Below are positions 20,321-30,368 of a stretch of DNA of 64,000 nt, piece by piece. How positions within the stretch are numbered: position 1 is the first letter of the stretch; the number at the start of each line of letters is the position of its first letter. The position numbers and the translations under genes are program-made. Origin of the DNA: Candidatus Thioglobus sp. MED-G25. GTDB lineage: Bacteria > Pseudomonadota > Gammaproteobacteria > Arenicellales > UBA868. A model generated the notes under the pieces. It had not been told where the DNA came from and searched no databases. It saw only the letters and a program-made list of their open reading frames with translations. The DNA is taken from positions 1 to 64,000 of the forward strand of contig NTKC01000003.1 in assembly GCA_002456995.1 (NCBI GenBank). The letters are read 5' to 3'.

Positions 20321-20455
20321 AGGCGTTAGAGTCCTATAGGGAATTCCGTTAAAATTCACGTTTAACCATGCAAATCCTAAAACCTGATTACCTAGTCTAG
20401 GGTCTAACAACCCAATTTTCCAAGCGTACTACGTCACAACATTCGCACCTAAGCC

Positions 20456-20992
20456 ATGGCACTACTTAACATTCTTGTCTACCCGGATTCGCGACTGCGC
20501 ACAGTCGCAAAACCAGTCGAAGCGGTTGACCACAGCGTAGCCACTCTAGTGGACGACATGGCCCAGACCATGTACTCGGCACCGGGTATCGGACTCGCAG
20601 CAACCCAGGTCAATGTTCCAAAACGAGTCATCGTTATGGATCTGTCAGAAAATCGAGACGAGTTGATAGTATTCATCAATCCAATCATCGAAGCTCTAGA
20701 GGGTGAAATAGAAACCGAAGAAGGCTGTCTATCCGTTCCTGGGATCGTCGCACCAGTATTACGTTCCGAGAGAATAACAGTCAGCGCTTTAAACCGGGAA
20801 GGGAAATCATTTCGACTCGACGCTTCAGAGCTGCTGTCGGTCTGTATCCAGCACGAAGTAGACCATCTCAATGGCAAGGTTTTCGTGGATTACCTGTCTC
20901 GCCTGAAACAGGATCGGATTCGCAAGCGACTGTTGAAGGAAGTTCGCGAGAACGAGCAACCTAATCTGAAAGATCGAGCAACAGCTTACTAA
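20456..20992 (+). CDS. def: Peptide deformylase
   Basis: Removes the formyl group from nascent protein N-termini. 178 residues with all three metalloprotease motifs: GIGLAATQV (about residues 44-52), EEGCLSVP (about 89-96, Cys ligand) and [12 protein letters not shown] (about 132-143, His ligands and catalytic Glu). ATG start. First gene of the plus-strand def-fmt-rsmB cluster, divergent from the LysM gene with 135 bases between their starts. Confidence 0.97.
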   Translation: MALLNILVYPDSRLRTVAKPVEAVDHSVATLVDDMAQTMYSAPGIGLAATQVNVPKRVIVMDLSENRDELIVFINPIIEALEGEIETEEGCLSVPGIVAPVLRSERITVSALNREGKSFRLDASELLSVCIQHEVDHLNGKVFVDYLSRLKQDRIRKRLLKEVRENEQPNLKDRATAY

Positions 20993-21014
20993 TCCATGTC
21001 CTCCGTCTAGAACA

Positions 21015-21965
21015 GTGTCGCTGCGCGCGATATTTGCAGGCACGCCTGACTTCGCAGCACCGAGTCTTCACGCGCTGCTGCGGGCACCGTTAGATTTACT
21101 GGCGGTGTACACCCAGCCGGACCGGCCGGCCGGACGGGGGCGCAAGCTTCGTCCCAGTCCTATCCGGAAAATCGCTGCGGACGCGGGCTTGACGGTAAGA
21201 CAGCCCACCCTGTTTTCCGAAGAGATTCCTTATCTTGCCGCACTTGAACCCGACCTTCTCATCGTGGTGGCTTATGGCCTGATCCTACCGCAAGCAGTTC
21301 TGGACATACCCCGCCATGGCTGCATCAATGTACACGCCTCGCTTCTTCCCCGATGGCGAGGAGCCGCTCCGATCCAACGTGCGATCGAAGCCGGCGACCA
21401 CGAAACCGGTATCAGCCTGATGAGGATCAATGAACAACTCGACAGCGGCGACATCCTGACACAGGTTTCAACCCAGATCCTGAGCAGCGACACCAGTGGC
21501 ACCCTGCACCAGCGACTGGCCGATCTGGGTGCGCAGGAGCTGATCAGGCTACTACCAGCGATCACCAGTGAAACAGCAACGGCACAGGACCATGAAAAAG
21601 CCAGCTATGCCGAAAAAATACAAACCGAAGAGACTTATGTGGACTGGCACAATTCAGCAACCGTACTGGAACGCAAGGTCAGAGCATTCAATCCACGTCC
21701 ACTGTGCAGAACACGACTGGACAACGGCACTTTGCTCATAAGGCACGCGATTGAGGGTCCAGCAAGCTCGGACGCGCCACCAGGTACGATCATCGAAGCA
21801 GGCCCTGAATTTATTCGAGTACAGACCGGCCAAGGTACACTCGATCTGATAGAGGTACAGTCCCCGGGCAGGAAACCGACGTCTGTCGGTGCTTATCTGA
21901 ATGGCCACCCGATCAATCCCGGCCAAAACTTCAATCACAAGCCCAAGATCGATGCCAAGTCCTGA
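21015..21965 (+). CDS. fmt: Methionyl-tRNA formyltransferase
   Basis: Formylates initiator Met-tRNA using 10-formyltetrahydrofolate. 316 residues: N-terminal Rossmann-like domain with IFAGTPDFAAPSLHALL and the folate/catalytic segment INVHASLLPRWRGAAPIQRAI (Asn, His and downstream Asp in ETGISLMRI), then a C-terminal OB-like domain binding tRNA (VRAFNPRP). The start is a GTG and lacks a strong ribosome-binding site. It lies 22 bases after def; its 3' end overlaps rsmB by 14 bases. Confidence 0.97.
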   Translation: MSLRAIFAGTPDFAAPSLHALLRAPLDLLAVYTQPDRPAGRGRKLRPSPIRKIAADAGLTVRQPTLFSEEIPYLAALEPDLLIVVAYGLILPQAVLDIPRHGCINVHASLLPRWRGAAPIQRAIEAGDHETGISLMRINEQLDSGDILTQVSTQILSSDTSGTLHQRLADLGAQELIRLLPAITSETATAQDHEKASYAEKIQTEETYVDWHNSATVLERKVRAFNPRPLCRTRLDNGTLLIRHAIEGPASSDAPPGTIIEAGPEFIRVQTGQGTLDLIEVQSPGRKPTSVGAYLNGHPINPGQNFNHKPKIDAKS

Positions 21966-23241
21966 AGCTTGCGCAATGGCGGCGAACATTGTGAACGATG
22001 TTCTGCACCACGGACACAGCCTTGATTCAACCACCGCCAAAAGACTCAAACTCCAACCCGCTGAAAATCATTCAGAAATTCGTGAAATTGCCTGGGGCAG
22101 TGTTCGCTGGGCCTATCGTTACCGGGGCCTGCTGCAGCAGAAACTTCACAAGCCGATCCGCTCTCAGGACGCGATTCTCGAGAACCTTCTGTTGTGCGCT
22201 TTTTATCAGTACGAACACCTTGATGCGCCTGACTACGCCATCACCTCGAGTGCAGTTGAAGCTGCCGGTCTACTCAATCGGGAACACGCAAAAAATCTCG
22301 TCAACGGCGTACTGCGCGCGCACCTAAGAAACCCTGCATCCATAACAACAGGACAAGAAGAAGCACAATATGCAACGCCCATGTGGCTACTGTCTTGTCT
22401 GCGCAAAGCCTGGCCAGACGACTGGAACGACATAGTTGACACCTACAACTCGAAACCGCCGTTGACACTGCGGGCAAACGCTCAGCTCACCTCCAGAAGT
22501 GACTATATGCTGCGTCTGGTTAAAGCGGGTGTAGACTCGACCGTTTCAAACTTAAGTCCGTGGGCAATCACACTCGCAAAACCCCGTTCTGTTTTGAAAG
22601 TGCCGGGATTTTCTGACGGGCTTGTATCAGTACAGGATGCAGCAGCACAACTGAGCCCCTGCTTTCTAGGTCCGCTTCAGGGACTACGCATCCTGGATGC
22701 CTGTGCAGCGCCGGGGGGTAAGACTGGGCAACTGTATGAACTGGCTACAGATTCGACCTCGATCACGGCCATTGATCTTCCTGGCCGTACCCATCTGATC
22801 CACGAGAACATTCAGAGGCTTAAAGGCCACGTAGACATCATCGGTGGCGATGTCACGGAGCCAGACCGGTGGTGGGACGGTACACCCTACGACCGAATCA
22901 TCCTTGATGCGCCATGCAGCGGCACCGGTGTTATACGTCGGCATCCCGATATCCGGGTACTGCGCCGCCACACCGACATCCCCCGTTTCTCATGCAACCA
23001 GCTGAACATGATCCAACAACTTTGGTCACTCCTTTGTCGTGGCGGCCGTCTACTGTACGTCACTTGTTCAATCCTACCTGCCGAAAATGATGGAGTTATC
23101 GAGCATCTGTTGGAGAATACCAAAGATGCGCGCTCGGTCCCCAGCGACTACTCCCTGGGAGAAAGCACTCGATTCGGCCGTCAGTTTTTGCCCTGCGCCG
23201 AAGGGGATGGACTGTACTATGCTATTGTGCAAAAGTGCTGA
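21952..23241 (+). CDS. rsmB: 16S rRNA (cytosine-967-C5)-methyltransferase
   Basis: Methylates C967 of 16S rRNA using S-adenosylmethionine. From the ATG at 21952 the protein is about 429 residues, the length of E. coli RsmB; an earlier in-frame ATG at 21901 lies deep inside fmt and I reject it. It has an N-terminal NusB-like RNA-binding domain, the SAM motif LDACAAPGGKTGQL, DAPCSGTGVIRRHPDI and the nucleophile cysteine in LLYVTCSILPAEN. Both conserved cysteines are intact. Confidence 0.96.
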   Translation: MPSPEACAMAANIVNDVLHHGHSLDSTTAKRLKLQPAENHSEIREIAWGSVRWAYRYRGLLQQKLHKPIRSQDAILENLLLCAFYQYEHLDAPDYAITSSAVEAAGLLNREHAKNLVNGVLRAHLRNPASITTGQEEAQYATPMWLLSCLRKAWPDDWNDIVDTYNSKPPLTLRANAQLTSRSDYMLRLVKAGVDSTVSNLSPWAITLAKPRSVLKVPGFSDGLVSVQDAAAQLSPCFLGPLQGLRILDACAAPGGKTGQLYELATDSTSITAIDLPGRTHLIHENIQRLKGHVDIIGGDVTEPDRWWDGTPYDRIILDAPCSGTGVIRRHPDIRVLRRHTDIPRFSCNQLNMIQQLWSLLCRGGRLLYVTCSILPAENDGVIEHLLENTKDARSVPSDYSLGESTRFGRQFLPCAEGDGLYYAIVQKC

Positions 23242-23307
23242 TGATCCGGGACAATCCCGCAAAACTGTGCACTCATCACCTCGGATTCACGCAATGATTA
23301 TTCACCC

Positions 23308-23883
23308 GTGATTCAGACAAAGTCGAAGTGGCATCAATGGCTCACTAACCGGCTAGGTGTGGCACTGATCATCGCGCTGCTCTCCGCATCTGTCTCGGCA
23401 GACCTCAGTGTTCTTTCAGGACGCTCGTACACCACTACCGATATGGTAAAAACCCAAACGACGCTGTTACTGGATCTGGGCCCTGAACCCGCGAAGGCTT
23501 TGGTTAACGGTATACCGTTAACGATCAATCTCAATGTGTTACTCGTAAAAGAGTCGGCATGGCCTTGGCGCATCAACGCGGCCGAGTGGCAGTACCCTTT
23601 TCAAATTCAGTACCATGCTCTGTGGAATCGGTATACGCTGCTACAGCCGGTCGGGGGAAAGTTCCAGGCGTTTACCAGTCTCTATGAAATGTTGTCCAGC
23701 ATTAGCCTAGTGACGTTACAGGAACAAATCCCCATCGGGATAAATCAGACTGATCCGCTATCTATACAGGTACAACTTGAGCTTGACAGGCGCCTACTCC
23801 CGGGCCCATTAAAGCTCGCTGCACTCTTCTTTCCTTCCTGGCAACTTGATAGCGGCTGGCAACAATGGCAAGTCACTCGATGA
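23308..23883 (+). CDS. DUF4390 exported protein
   Basis: Small predicted exported protein of 191 residues, GTG start. It has a signal peptide (LGVALIIALLSASVSA, cut near residue 31) and then a compact beta-rich domain typical of DUF4390, with the WPWRINAAEWQYPFQIQYH segment and a conserved YTLLQPVGGKFQAFTSLYEML stretch. It overlaps ntrY by 19 bases, so the two are probably translationally coupled. DUF4390 genes occur next to ntrYX-like kinases in other proteobacteria, which hints at a periplasmic accessory role. Its biochemical function is unknown. Confidence 0.85.
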   Translation: MIQTKSKWHQWLTNRLGVALIIALLSASVSADLSVLSGRSYTTTDMVKTQTTLLLDLGPEPAKALVNGIPLTINLNVLLVKESAWPWRINAAEWQYPFQIQYHALWNRYTLLQPVGGKFQAFTSLYEMLSSISLVTLQEQIPIGINQTDPLSIQVQLELDRRLLPGPLKLAALFFPSWQLDSGWQQWQVTR

Positions 23884-26072
23884 TCTCGCGTCTACTCGGA
23901 CCAGGCTTCACACTACTGTTGTCAGCATTCCTGCTGATTGCTTCGGTATTGTTGAGTCGTGCCGCGGGAAATGACGAACTGTTTGGGGATTTCTATTCTG
24001 CTCTTATTCTGCTGAATGTCATCGGAATTAGTCTGCTAGCGCTGATGAGCGCCTTTCAGATTTGGCGACTGATCGGACAGTTTCGGGCAAGGGTTCTCGG
24101 ATCCAGGCTTACCCTTCGATTTGTTGGGGCCTTCGCCGTGCTGGCGCTGATCCCACTTGCTGTGGTTTATTACTTCGCTGTGCAGTTTCTCAGCCGTGGA
24201 ATCGACAGCTGGTTCGATGTGCAGATCGAACAGGCACTCGATGATGCACTACTTCTGGGCCGCAGTTCACTCGAATCGATCAAGTTGGATGTCGTTGATC
24301 AACTGCGTGATGATGCGGACAATATTCAGCGTGCTGAGTCGAATTTTGAAGTCTTTCAGCTTCTAGATGAACTTCGTCAGGCGAATGACTTTGAGGAAAT
24401 GAGTCTTCATTCGATGTCGGGAGAGATACTTGCCTCCAGCAGCAGGGATTCTATTTCACTAATTCCGGATGTACCCGACGAGCGAGTGATCCGCCAACTC
24501 CGCCAGGGTAAGGTCTATTCCGAGATAGAACCAATTGCCGGTGGGGGACTGCAACTACGCGTAGCCATACGGATGGCTGGACGACAGGTTGGGGAAATTG
24601 GTCGTGTTTTGCAGATTCTCAACCCGCTACCCCTAAGGTATTCGCGTCTGGCAGAAAGTGTAGAGTCAGCCTCTGCGGAATATGAAAAACTGCAGTATCT
24701 GCGCCGCCCGTTGACGTTTAGTTTTGTCCTGACCCTTTCACTCGTAACGCTGATGACACTACTCATCGCATTGTTGATTGCGATCTATCTCGCAAGAAGG
24801 CTTGTTGCCCCACTGCGGGACCTTGCTGAAGGCACGCAAGCTGTTGCTCAAGGCGACTATGGCAAACAACTGCCAGTGACAAGTGGAGATGAACTCGGTG
24901 TCCTAGTCAGCTCATTCAACCGGATGACTCAGGAAATCAGCAGCGCCCAGACCGCGGTGCGAAATAGTCAATTCGAAGCAGAAAAACAAAGCGCCTATCT
25001 TGAAACCGTACTCGCTCACCTGTCAGCCGGTGTCATGTCCTTTGACGGGGCTCGGCAACTCCGTACGCATAACGCCGCTGCCGAGCGCATACTACACACA
25101 CTGCTCGGCACTTTTGTCGAATCATCCATCGCCGAGATGATCAAAGCTCTGCCAACTGTTGAACCATTGCTGAACATGATAGACCAAGGCATAAGTGATG
25201 ACGTTTCTGAGTGGCAAAAAGAAATCAGTATAAACTCGCCATTGGGTCAACAAACTCTAGTATGCAGCGGTACAAAGCTTTCTGGCGCGGAAACAGAATC
25301 CGGCTGCGTCGTTGTGTTTGATGATGCGACAACGTTGATCAAAGCGCAGCGCGATGCGGCCTGGGGCGAGGTCGCCCGCCGCCTTGCTCATGAAATCAAG
25401 AACCCATTGACTCCTATACAGCTTTCTGCTGAACGAATCAGGCGACGGTATCTCGATAAAGTCGAGAAAGACGATCGAGAAATACTGGATCGTGCGACCA
25501 GAACAATTACCCAACAAGTTGAATCGATGAAGTCAATGGTCAATGCGTTCTCTGACTATGCACAACCGGTGATCTCGCGACCCAAGCGCCTGGATATCAA
25601 TACGCTGATTCGGGACATCACAGAACTCCATATCGCTCACTTAACCAGAATCAGGTTCCTGTTTGACCTTGCTGATGATCTGCCGCTGGTCATGACTGAC
25701 CCTGCCGGGATTCGGCAAGTACTGAATAATCTAATTATCAATGCATCCGATGCGCTGGGTGACAAAGGCGGTGAACTAAAACTGAGGACGCGAATAGACC
25801 CCGTTAAAGATAATCTTTTGGTACTGGAACTTCAGGATAACGGGCCAGGTTTTCCGGCGGAGTTGTTGGACCGTATTTTTGAACCCTACGTCACCACGAA
25901 AACCTCTGGCAGTGGACTGGGGTTACCGATTAGCCGTCGGATAATCGAGGAGAACAGTGGCACCATGCGGGCAGCAAATCTGCCCAAAGGCGGTGCTGTC
26001 GTTATAATTCAGCTGCCTGTGACCCCGTCTCAGGGTACCTCGATAGACGAACGACAAGGCAAACGTGAATAA
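23865..26072 (+). CDS. ntrY: Sensor histidine kinase NtrY
   Basis: Membrane sensor kinase of the NtrYX pair, linked in other bacteria to nitrogen metabolism, redox and envelope control. 735 residues: four predicted membrane helices (about 10-30, 45-70, 85-110, 285-310), a periplasmic/extracytoplasmic domain between helices 3 and 4, a HAMP linker after helix 4, a PAS-like region (about 380-480), the HisKA box RRLAHEIKNPLTPIQLSAERI with the phospho-acceptor His, then an HATPase domain with NLIINASDAL, DNGPGF and SGSGLGLPISRRII. It overlaps ntrX by 8 bases. Confidence 0.94.
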   Translation: MASHSMISRLLGPGFTLLLSAFLLIASVLLSRAAGNDELFGDFYSALILLNVIGISLLALMSAFQIWRLIGQFRARVLGSRLTLRFVGAFAVLALIPLAVVYYFAVQFLSRGIDSWFDVQIEQALDDALLLGRSSLESIKLDVVDQLRDDADNIQRAESNFEVFQLLDELRQANDFEEMSLHSMSGEILASSSRDSISLIPDVPDERVIRQLRQGKVYSEIEPIAGGGLQLRVAIRMAGRQVGEIGRVLQILNPLPLRYSRLAESVESASAEYEKLQYLRRPLTFSFVLTLSLVTLMTLLIALLIAIYLARRLVAPLRDLAEGTQAVAQGDYGKQLPVTSGDELGVLVSSFNRMTQEISSAQTAVRNSQFEAEKQSAYLETVLAHLSAGVMSFDGARQLRTHNAAAERILHTLLGTFVESSIAEMIKALPTVEPLLNMIDQGISDDVSEWQKEISINSPLGQQTLVCSGTKLSGAETESGCVVVFDDATTLIKAQRDAAWGEVARRLAHEIKNPLTPIQLSAERIRRRYLDKVEKDDREILDRATRTITQQVESMKSMVNAFSDYAQPVISRPKRLDINTLIRDITELHIAHLTRIRFLFDLADDLPLVMTDPAGIRQVLNNLIINASDALGDKGGELKLRTRIDPVKDNLLVLELQDNGPGFPAELLDRIFEPYVTTKTSGSGLGLPISRRIIEENSGTMRAANLPKGGAVVIIQLPVTPSQGTSIDERQGKRE

Positions 26073-27447
26073 TCAGACTGTCCTAGTCGTCGATGATGAG
26101 CCCGATATTCGGAGCATCGTCAGCGAAATCCTCGAAGACGAAGGTTATAGGGTGGACTCGGCCGGTGACGGATCTGAGGCACGTGAAAAATTCAATAGTT
26201 TTAGTCCTGATCTGGTACTGCTCGATATCTGGATGCCCGATACTGATGGCATCACCCTTCTCACCGAGTGGTGCGCACAAAGTAGTAATCGGCCTCCTGT
26301 CATCATGATCTCAGGCCATGGAACGGTAGAAACAGCCGTTGATGCCTTGCGACTCGGGGCATACGATTTTCTTGAAAAACCACTGTCTACTGCCAAGCTG
26401 CTGGTTACGGTCGAACGTGCGCTTGAAAGCCGGCAACTGTCTGCGGAAAACACCCTGCTCAGACGCCAGTTAGAACCGATAACAGAGCTTGTCGGTCACA
26501 GCCCGAATATCCAAGAACTCAAACAACAGATTGATCGAATTGCACCGGGCGAAAGCTGGGTACTGGTCCGGGGTGAACCCGGCAGCGGAAAAGGTGTTGT
26601 GGTCCGCGCACTGCACCGAGCCAGCCGGCGTAAGGAGCAGGCATTTGTCGAAGTCAACCTCGCTTCGATACCTGGGGAAAACATCGCAATAGAGCTTTTC
26701 GGCTATGAAGCTGCCGATTCAATACAGGTCGGGCGATTTGACCAGGCCCATGGTGGCACCCTGGTATTGGACGAAATCGGTGACCTAGACCTCGAGATTC
26801 AGGCAAAACTGTTAAGCACACTGGAAGAACGCCGGTTCTATCGGATCGGGGGGAAAACACGTGTTGAGTTCGATGTCAGAATCTTTTCCACATCCAACCA
26901 GGACATTGAATCAAAGATACGACAAGGCACATTCAGAGAAGATCTATTCTATCGTCTCAATGCCGTTCCAATCGACGTTCCAGCACTGAGAAATCATCGA
27001 GAGGACATACCAGACCTGATAAGCTATTACACTAACCAGATCTTGGAATCAGAAAATCTCTCATTCCATCGCTTCTCAACAGCTGCCGTAAATTACCTTC
27101 GTAATAGACCGTGGCCGGGCAATATCAGAGAACTGCGTAACTTCATTCATCGACTGCTAATCACCTCAAGCACTGAGGAAATTGACGCAGACGAAACCCG
27201 AGAGGCCATGGGCAGCGCAGCAACCCCGGTATCCGCCGACACAGTCGCGCAAGTTGTTCCGGACTTCGATCAACCGTTGCGGGAGGCGCGGGAACAGTTT
27301 GAGCGCGACTACTTCAATTATCACCTCCTCAAAACAAACGGTAATATGACGGCACTTGCACAACGATGCAGTATGGAACGCACACACCTTTACAGAAAAC
27401 TCAAAGGCCTGGGTATCAATCCCAAGTCAGCCAAGAATCGAGCTTAA
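26065..27447 (+). CDS. ntrX: NtrX-type response regulator lacking GAFTGA
   Basis: Response regulator of 460 residues, GTG start. It has a receiver domain with the phospho-acceptor Asp54 (LLDIWMPDTDG), an AAA+ domain with Walker A GEPGSGKG and Walker B TLVLDEIGD, and a C-terminal Fis-type helix-turn-helix (MTALAQRCSMERTHLYRKL). The sigma54-contacting GAFTGA loop is missing: after ELFG the sequence runs YEAADSIQVGRF, several residues shorter than NtrC. This fits NtrX proteins that act without sigma54. It overlaps ntrY, so the pair is co-expressed. Confidence 0.93.
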   Translation: MNNQTVLVVDDEPDIRSIVSEILEDEGYRVDSAGDGSEAREKFNSFSPDLVLLDIWMPDTDGITLLTEWCAQSSNRPPVIMISGHGTVETAVDALRLGAYDFLEKPLSTAKLLVTVERALESRQLSAENTLLRRQLEPITELVGHSPNIQELKQQIDRIAPGESWVLVRGEPGSGKGVVVRALHRASRRKEQAFVEVNLASIPGENIAIELFGYEAADSIQVGRFDQAHGGTLVLDEIGDLDLEIQAKLLSTLEERRFYRIGGKTRVEFDVRIFSTSNQDIESKIRQGTFREDLFYRLNAVPIDVPALRNHREDIPDLISYYTNQILESENLSFHRFSTAAVNYLRNRPWPGNIRELRNFIHRLLITSSTEEIDADETREAMGSAATPVSADTVAQVVPDFDQPLREAREQFERDYFNYHLLKTNGNMTALAQRCSMERTHLYRKLKGLGINPKSAKNRA

Positions 27448-27480
27448 AACAAGCCACTTAGCAATGCATCTAGGCATCGA

Positions 27481-28857
27481 ATGAAGATCATTATCCTCGG
27501 CGCAGGTCAGGTCGGCATCTCAACAGCCGAGATCCTCGCTAAAGAAGACAACGATATCACCCTGGTCGATAACGTTGCTTCACAAGTGGAAGGCTTGCAG
27601 GATCGCCTCGATATCCGAACGATCGTCGGATCAGCATCTCATCCAAGCGTTCTGGAACAGGCTGGAGGCCCAGATGCGGATCTTATTCTCGCCGTCACTG
27701 ACCAGGATGAAGTCAACATGGCGGCCTGTCAGGTTGCCTATACGCTGTTCCGAACCCCCAAAAAGATCGCCCGAATTCGTTCTGTTGAGTATCTGACACA
27801 CAGAGAGATATTTTCAGACGACTCGATACCGGTAGACGTCATCATCAGTCCGGAACAGTTAATCACACAACATGTACTGCATCTCATTGAGTATCCCGGT
27901 GCACTTCAGGTCGTCGATTTTGCTGGGGGAAAGATCAAGCTCGTGGGTCTTAAAGCCTATCATGGGGGCCCTCTGGTGGGCCGCGAACTCCGCACGATTC
28001 GTGAAGACTTGCCCACTGTTGAAGCCCGCGTCGCAGCTATCTACCGTCACGACAGGCCGATCATCCCCGAAGGGGACACAATTATCGAACCCAATGACGA
28101 AGTGTTCATAGTTGCCGCTGCGCCCCACATACCTATTGTCATGAGTGAATTTTGCGCTGTGGAAGCTCCAGGCCAGAACATCATGTTGGTGGGTGCGGGC
28201 AAGATCGGTCTACAGCTGGCCAGAACCCTGGAGCAGAACAACTACCAGGTTAAACTGGTAGAACACGGAGCGGAAAGGGCACGCCAGGTTGCAGAACAGT
28301 TGGATGCAACCATCGTTCTTCGTGGAGATGCTGCCGATGAGGACCTCATGCTACAGGAAAATATTGATGGCATGGACGTCTTCTGTTCACTCACCAATGA
28401 TGACGAAGCCAATATCCTTTCGGCTATGCTAGCAAAACGACTGGGTGCTCACCGTGCTATGGCGCTGATCAACCGTTCCGCCTACGTCGACCTGATTGAA
28501 AGCAGTGTGTTGGATGTCGCTATCTCCCCCAGTCTTATTACGGTAGGGTCGCTGCTGACTCACGTCCGGCGTGGTGACACGATTGCTGTACATTCGCTTC
28601 GTCGCGGTGCCGCCGAAGCAATAGAAACCATTGCTCACGGCGACGCTACAAGCTCCAGCGTCGTCGGTCGTCGTATAGAGGACATCTCACTTCCCTCGGG
28701 TACTAGGGTCGGTGCTTTGTTGCGGAATCAGGAAGTCATCATTCCCCATCATGACACCGTCATCGAGGCTGAGGATCATGTCATCCTATTCGTGATCGAC
28801 AAAAAGCATATTCGCGATGTCGAGAGACTATTCCAGGTGAAAGTAACCTTCGTCTAA
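27481..28857 (+). CDS. trkA: Trk potassium uptake regulatory protein
   Basis: Peripheral NAD(H)-binding subunit controlling Trk potassium channels. 458 residues with two RCK modules: an N-terminal Rossmann fold (KIIILGAGQVGISTAEILA) with its RCK_C (about 140-215), and a second copy (NIMLVGAGKIGLQLARTLE, about 230) with RCK_C near the end. ATG start. It begins 33 bases after ntrX and is followed 17 bases later by trkH, consistent with a ntrYX-trkAH transcript. Confidence 0.97.
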   Translation: MKIIILGAGQVGISTAEILAKEDNDITLVDNVASQVEGLQDRLDIRTIVGSASHPSVLEQAGGPDADLILAVTDQDEVNMAACQVAYTLFRTPKKIARIRSVEYLTHREIFSDDSIPVDVIISPEQLITQHVLHLIEYPGALQVVDFAGGKIKLVGLKAYHGGPLVGRELRTIREDLPTVEARVAAIYRHDRPIIPEGDTIIEPNDEVFIVAAAPHIPIVMSEFCAVEAPGQNIMLVGAGKIGLQLARTLEQNNYQVKLVEHGAERARQVAEQLDATIVLRGDAADEDLMLQENIDGMDVFCSLTNDDEANILSAMLAKRLGAHRAMALINRSAYVDLIESSVLDVAISPSLITVGSLLTHVRRGDTIAVHSLRRGAAEAIETIAHGDATSSSVVGRRIEDISLPSGTRVGALLRNQEVIIPHHDTVIEAEDHVILFVIDKKHIRDVERLFQVKVTFV

Positions 28858-28874
28858 ACCCCAGGATCACGCGA

Positions 28875-30326
28875 GTGCAACATCAGGCTGTCTTGAAGAT
28901 CGTAGGGATACTGCTGACACTTTTCAGTACGACACTCCTGCCACCACTTGCAATCAGTATAGTAAACCAAGACGGTAGCACGCTGCCTTTTGTCATCTCT
29001 TATCTGATTACACTGGCAGCCGGCCTGTTGCTTTGGTGGCCAGTTCGTCGACAGAAAAATGAACCCAGACTGCGTGATGGATTCTTGATCGTGGTCCTGT
29101 TCTGGTTAGTATTAGCGGGCTTTGGTGCCATTCCCTTTCTACTTTCCGTTGACCCTGTTATGACTCTGCCCGATGCAGTTTTCGAGTCCATGTCCGGGCT
29201 GACAACGACCGGAGCAACTGTGCTAACCGGACTGGATTATCTACCGATCTCTCTTTTGTATTACCGACAACAGCTTCAATGGCTCGGTGGTATGGGTATC
29301 ATCGTGCTGGCCGTAGCAGTGATGCCTATGCTGGGTATTGGAGGGATGCAACTCTACCGAGCCGAGGTGCCAGGCCCTGTTAAGGATAAAAAACTTACCC
29401 CCAGAATCAAGGAAACTGCAAAGGCGCTCTGGTACATCTATCTGGGGTTAACTGTTGCCTGTGCGCTCGCTTACTGGTTAGCTGGCATGAGTGCTTTTGA
29501 TGCCATCGGGCACAGTTTCTCTACCGTAGCGATCGGTGGGTTCTCTACTCATGATCAGAGTATTGGGTTCTTTGACAGTCCCGTCATTGCCGGGATTGCC
29601 GTAGTCTTTATGATAGTGGCCGGTATCAATTTTGCACTTCACTTTAGTGTACTGCGCGCGCGGCAGCTTCTGACGTACCTCAAAGATCCAGAAGTCCGGG
29701 TATTTCTAGGGGTACTATTTTCGATCTCCGTGGTGGCGCTGATTGTCCTGACACTGGCCCATACCTACAACGACCCTGCAGAAACCTTCTGGCACGGAAT
29801 TTTTCAGGTCGTCTCAATCGCCACTACGACGGGTTATACCACCACCGGATTTCACTGGTGGCCCTCTTTTCTCCCGATCATGCTTATTTTGATGAGCGCC
29901 GTTGGGGGTTGTGCAGGCTCGACTGCTGGCGGTATGAAAATCATACGAGCCATCCTCATCTACAAACAGGGCCGTCGCGAGATTGACCAACTGATTCATC
30001 CCAACGCTTTGATTCCCATAAAACTTGGGGGAAAACCGGTTCCCGAATCGGTTATCGATGCTGTTTGGGGGTTTTTTGCACTGTACACACTGAGCTATGT
30101 GATACTTGCACTGGCGATGACCGCCACCGGAGTCGACCTAGTTACGGCTTTTTCTGCGGTTACAGCCTGTTTGAATAATCTCGGTCCGGGGCTTGGTGCC
30201 GTCGCCGAAAACTACGCCGGAATCAGCGCCTCAGGGAAATGGATTCTGTGTGTCAGCATGCTGCTGGGTCGGCTGGAGATTTTCACCCTGTTGGTACTGC
30301 TGACGCCCACCTTCTGGCGAGCCTGA
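28875..30326 (+). CDS. trkH: Trk system potassium uptake protein TrkH
   Basis: Potassium-translocating membrane subunit. 483 residues with four MPM repeats; the selectivity-filter-like loops are visible as SGLTTTGATVL, TVAIGGFSTHDQS, IATTTGYTTTGF and CLNNLGPGLGAV. The charged KRRE-like segment after GGCAGSTAGGMKIIRAILIYKQGRREI is typical. GTG start, 17 bases after trkA. It converges on the heptosyltransferase gene, with only 42 bases between their stops and no clear terminator. Confidence 0.96.
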   Translation: MQHQAVLKIVGILLTLFSTTLLPPLAISIVNQDGSTLPFVISYLITLAAGLLLWWPVRRQKNEPRLRDGFLIVVLFWLVLAGFGAIPFLLSVDPVMTLPDAVFESMSGLTTTGATVLTGLDYLPISLLYYRQQLQWLGGMGIIVLAVAVMPMLGIGGMQLYRAEVPGPVKDKKLTPRIKETAKALWYIYLGLTVACALAYWLAGMSAFDAIGHSFSTVAIGGFSTHDQSIGFFDSPVIAGIAVVFMIVAGINFALHFSVLRARQLLTYLKDPEVRVFLGVLFSISVVALIVLTLAHTYNDPAETFWHGIFQVVSIATTTGYTTTGFHWWPSFLPIMLILMSAVGGCAGSTAGGMKIIRAILIYKQGRREIDQLIHPNALIPIKLGGKPVPESVIDAVWGFFALYTLSYVILALAMTATGVDLVTAFSAVTACLNNLGPGLGAVAENYAGISASGKWILCVSMLLGRLEIFTLLVLLTPTFWRA

Positions 30327-30368
30327 TTCGACCCGCTGAAGGAATACACTGACTGCTGAGTAACGTGT

